Positions 47,224-49,572 of a DNA stretch of 49,572 bases are shown piece by piece. The position numbers and the translations under genes are program-made. Position 1 is the first letter of the stretch; every line of letters starts with the position of its first letter. The notes below the pieces were generated by a model, which ran no database searches, was not told where the DNA came from, and saw only the letters and a list, made by a program, of their open reading frames with translations. Origin of the DNA: Candidatus Nanoarchaeia archaeon (GTDB lineage Archaea; Nanobdellota; Nanobdellia; SCGC-AAA011-G17; JACPNG01); contig JAQTOC010000001.1 in assembly GCA_028713535.1 (NCBI GenBank), positions 1-49,572 on the forward strand, read 5' to 3'.

Positions 47224-48621
47224 ATGGATTTGAACAAGATTGGCAGGGTTAAATGGTATCATGATGTTTCTAACCAGAGAAGCCCTGTATATGTAGGATG
47301 GGCTTTAATGAATTGCTTTGCAGAACATAATGAGTATTATGGCAGAACGATAAAAGACTGCATGTTTGCCTTTGAAAATGTTTGTGTTACAAGAATATGT
47401 TATTCTGAGAGAGATATCAAAGAAGGAGCTGAAGCATTATTGAGGAACTATTCTGGAGATCATTTGTTTTTAGAGAAAACTGAAAAAATTGTTTTGGACA
47501 GAGGCAAGAAATTCATTGAAACTTCAAGGCAGGGATGGCTGAACAGCAAGGATAAAGACTTAAAAGATTTGTTGAAGAGTCTAAAAATTATCCAAGATTA
47601 CAGGACCAAGTTTTTTGCTTATTCAATGATACCTGAATTATCTGCTGAAATACTTGGGGAAAGATTTGATGAAGAATTAATAAAACAATTTGGAAATAAG
47701 TCTTCAGAATATGGGGCTATTTTGTCTATTCCAAGAGAATCTGAATTAAGAAGAGCAGAAAGAGAGCTTGTTGATATTTCCAAAAAAAAGAATTTTAATT
47801 CTTTGTTAAAAGATTATGTTAAAAAATATTTTTGGATCAGCAACAACTATATTGACACAGTCTATCTTGATGAAAAGTATTTTAGGAATAAACTCGAGGG
47901 AATTGATATGAATGCATCCTTGGATTTATCAAAGAAAAAGAAGTTAATGGATTCTTTGAAGGATAAAAAATACGATACTCTTAGGGCCATAACCGACATC
48001 ATCGAATCTTTGGCGTTTATTCAGGACTACAGGAAAAAAGTTTTCATGGAGACTAGTTATTATACGAATGAGATCCTGAGAATCATTGGGAAGGAAAAAG
48101 GCTATGAATTAATGGATATGTTCTTGTTTAATCCAGACGAAATGTATGACCTGAAAAGAACGGTTGTTTCTGATGAAGAATTAAGCAGAAGACGAAAAAA
48201 GATTGTTTTTTATTATCACGAGGGGGATTTTGGATTTTACAGCGGAGAGGAAGCTGTTAAAGTTGAAAATATGATTGCACCACTGAAAATCCCTGAAGGG
48301 AGAGTATTTAACGGGCGAGGGACTTATCCTGGAAAAATTAAGGGAGAGGCGAGAGTTATTAAGAGTTTTACAGAATTAAATACCTTGAAACAAGGAGAAA
48401 TTCTTGTTACAGGAAATACTACTCCAGATTATCTTCCTTTTTTAAAAAGAGCAAGAGCGATTATTACTGAAAAAGGCGGGTTGACTTGCCATGCTGCGAT
48501 TATTTCAAGAGAGCTAAAAGTTCCTTGTATAGTGGGTGTAAGTAATATTACTTTGGCTTTAAAGACAGGGGATATGATTGAGGTAGATTCAGAGAAAGGA
48601 GTTGTGAAAAAGATAAAATGA
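47224..48621 (+). CDS. Standalone PEP-utilizing mobile domain protein, paralog D
   Basis: 465 aa; AIITEKGGLTCHAAIISRELKVPCIVGVSNITLALKTGDMIEVDSEKGVVKKI. Confidence 0.85.
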   Translation: MDLNKIGRVKWYHDVSNQRSPVYVGWALMNCFAEHNEYYGRTIKDCMFAFENVCVTRICYSERDIKEGAEALLRNYSGDHLFLEKTEKIVLDRGKKFIETSRQGWLNSKDKDLKDLLKSLKIIQDYRTKFFAYSMIPELSAEILGERFDEELIKQFGNKSSEYGAILSIPRESELRRAERELVDISKKKNFNSLLKDYVKKYFWISNNYIDTVYLDEKYFRNKLEGIDMNASLDLSKKKKLMDSLKDKKYDTLRAITDIIESLAFIQDYRKKVFMETSYYTNEILRIIGKEKGYELMDMFLFNPDEMYDLKRTVVSDEELSRRRKKIVFYYHEGDFGFYSGEEAVKVENMIAPLKIPEGRVFNGRGTYPGKIKGEARVIKSFTELNTLKQGEILVTGNTTPDYLPFLKRARAIITEKGGLTCHAAIISRELKVPCIVGVSNITLALKTGDMIEVDSEKGVVKKIK

Positions 48622-49572
48622 AATCTGAAGTTAATCCTGAAAAATATGTACGTGTTTTTGGTGGTCCAGGAATGCCCTTTATAACTTCTTATATGTTTGC
48701 AAAGCATTACAGAACCATAGATTTTTTAATAACATGGAAAGATAACTTGTGGACTGCATTTCTTGAAAAGAAAATGCTTGAGAAAACTTTGAAAGATGGA
48801 ATTAAATTTTATTCTAACAAGGAGAATATCAGAAGGTTTAGAAAAGATTATGAAAATCACTTTAAAAGATCCATCCCTTTTTTTGAAGATTTAGTTAGGA
48901 GAAAAAGAATAACTAAAGCAGAGTCAATCGAGTTCTTCAAACATGCAGGTAAAACATTGTCACTTTATGTTAAATGCGAGTTCTTTTATTTGGATAGGGC
49001 ATTCAGAGAATCCAAGCATAATAAAAAATTAAAAGAAAATCTTTTGGATTTTGATAAATTCAAGAATCCGGGCAAGGAGCAGATAATAAGGGTTTATTTT
49101 GATTCAAATTCGTACATTTATAGGTTTTTGAAAGTACTAAGCAAGCAATTTAAAATTTCTTTTGAGGATTTAATTGCGTATAGGTCTGAAGAGATTTTGG
49201 ATTTATTCAACAAAAAGAGAGTATTAAATTGGGAACTTGCCAAACGAAAGAAATTTTACATATTAATGGACAGAAATATGCGAGTAAATATTTTATATGA
49301 CAATTCTTATAAAAAAATAATAGACTTTATGGTTCCAAAGATTGAACCTAAAACTGTATTGAGAGGAACAATTGCAAGTAGAGGAAGATGTGTTGGAAAG
49401 GTGAAACTATTTAATCATGGTTATGAGTTTTATAAGGTAGATAGACTAGTCCAGGAAATGGATAAAGGAGATGTTTTGGTAACAGAAACTACATCTCCGG
49501 AGCTGGTTGTTGCATGCAAGAAGGCAGGGGCAATAGTTACTAATGAAGGAGGTTTGTTATCTCATGCTGCAA
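48618..49572 (+). CDS. Standalone PEP-utilizing mobile domain protein, paralog E (3' truncated by window edge; not in ORF track)
   Basis: ATGA overlap with paralog D; hand translation MKSEVNPEKYVRVFGGPGMPFITSYMF...KAGAIVTNEGGLLSHAA, open to the window end. Confidence 0.85.
   Translation, partial: MKSEVNPEKYVRVFGGPGMPFITSYMFAKHYRTIDFLITWKDNLWTAFLEKKMLEKTLKDGIKFYSNKENIRRFRKDYENHFKRSIPFFEDLVRRKRITKAESIEFFKHAGKTLSLYVKCEFFYLDRAFRESKHNKKLKENLLDFDKFKNPGKEQIIRVYFDSNSYIYRFLKVLSKQFKISFEDLIAYRSEEILDLFNKKRVLNWELAKRKKFYILMDRNMRVNILYDNSYKKIIDFMVPKIEPKTVLRGTIASRGRCVGKVKLFNHGYEFYKVDRLVQEMDKGDVLVTETTSPELVVACKKAGAIVTNEGGLLSHAA

Noticed and set aside
1-49572. CRISPR arrays, rRNA, tRNA, transposases
   Set aside because: No regularly spaced repeats, tRNA-like cloverleaf in the intergenic regions examined, rRNA-like sequence or transposase motif was seen by eye; a tRNAscan/Infernal run would be needed to be certain.

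Overview
The window is about 50 kb from an AT-rich, gene-dense archaeal chromosome. The gene set (PAN, CDC48, PAC2, archaeal Hef, FEN1, PolB, GGPP synthase, geranylgeranyl reductase, RadB-like ATPase) and the small proteins suggest a DPANN-type lineage (Woesearchaeota/Pacearchaeota-like); this placement is inference. I saw no rRNA, tRNA, CRISPR array or transposase. Most of the window is housekeeping genes.

The observations most worth following up are:
(1) Five divergent paralogs of a standalone PEP-utilizing/phosphohistidine 'mobile domain' protein. They have a helical RPH/PEP-synthase-like domain plus a C-terminal swivelling His domain, with no ATP-grasp domain. The fifth copy runs off the right edge and is missing from the ORF track.
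(2) A type IV pilus/secretion-like locus (10799-18088): three tandem paralogous multi-TM proteins, two convergent coiled-coil proteins, a TadA/FlaI-like ATPase and a TadC/FlaJ-like membrane protein.
(3) Two genes in that locus whose reading frames have no usable ATG/GTG/TTG start near the expected N-terminus. Both instead carry GG-TGA-N6-ATC, suggesting AUC initiation.
(4) A surface-protein island (27914-30767) with a SASA-type esterase, a TSP1-like protein and a protein carrying a tail-fibre-like 'FKGDGSLLTNLP' motif.
(5) Six of ten convergent gene pairs overlap by exactly 4 nt at a shared TTAA/TTAG stop.
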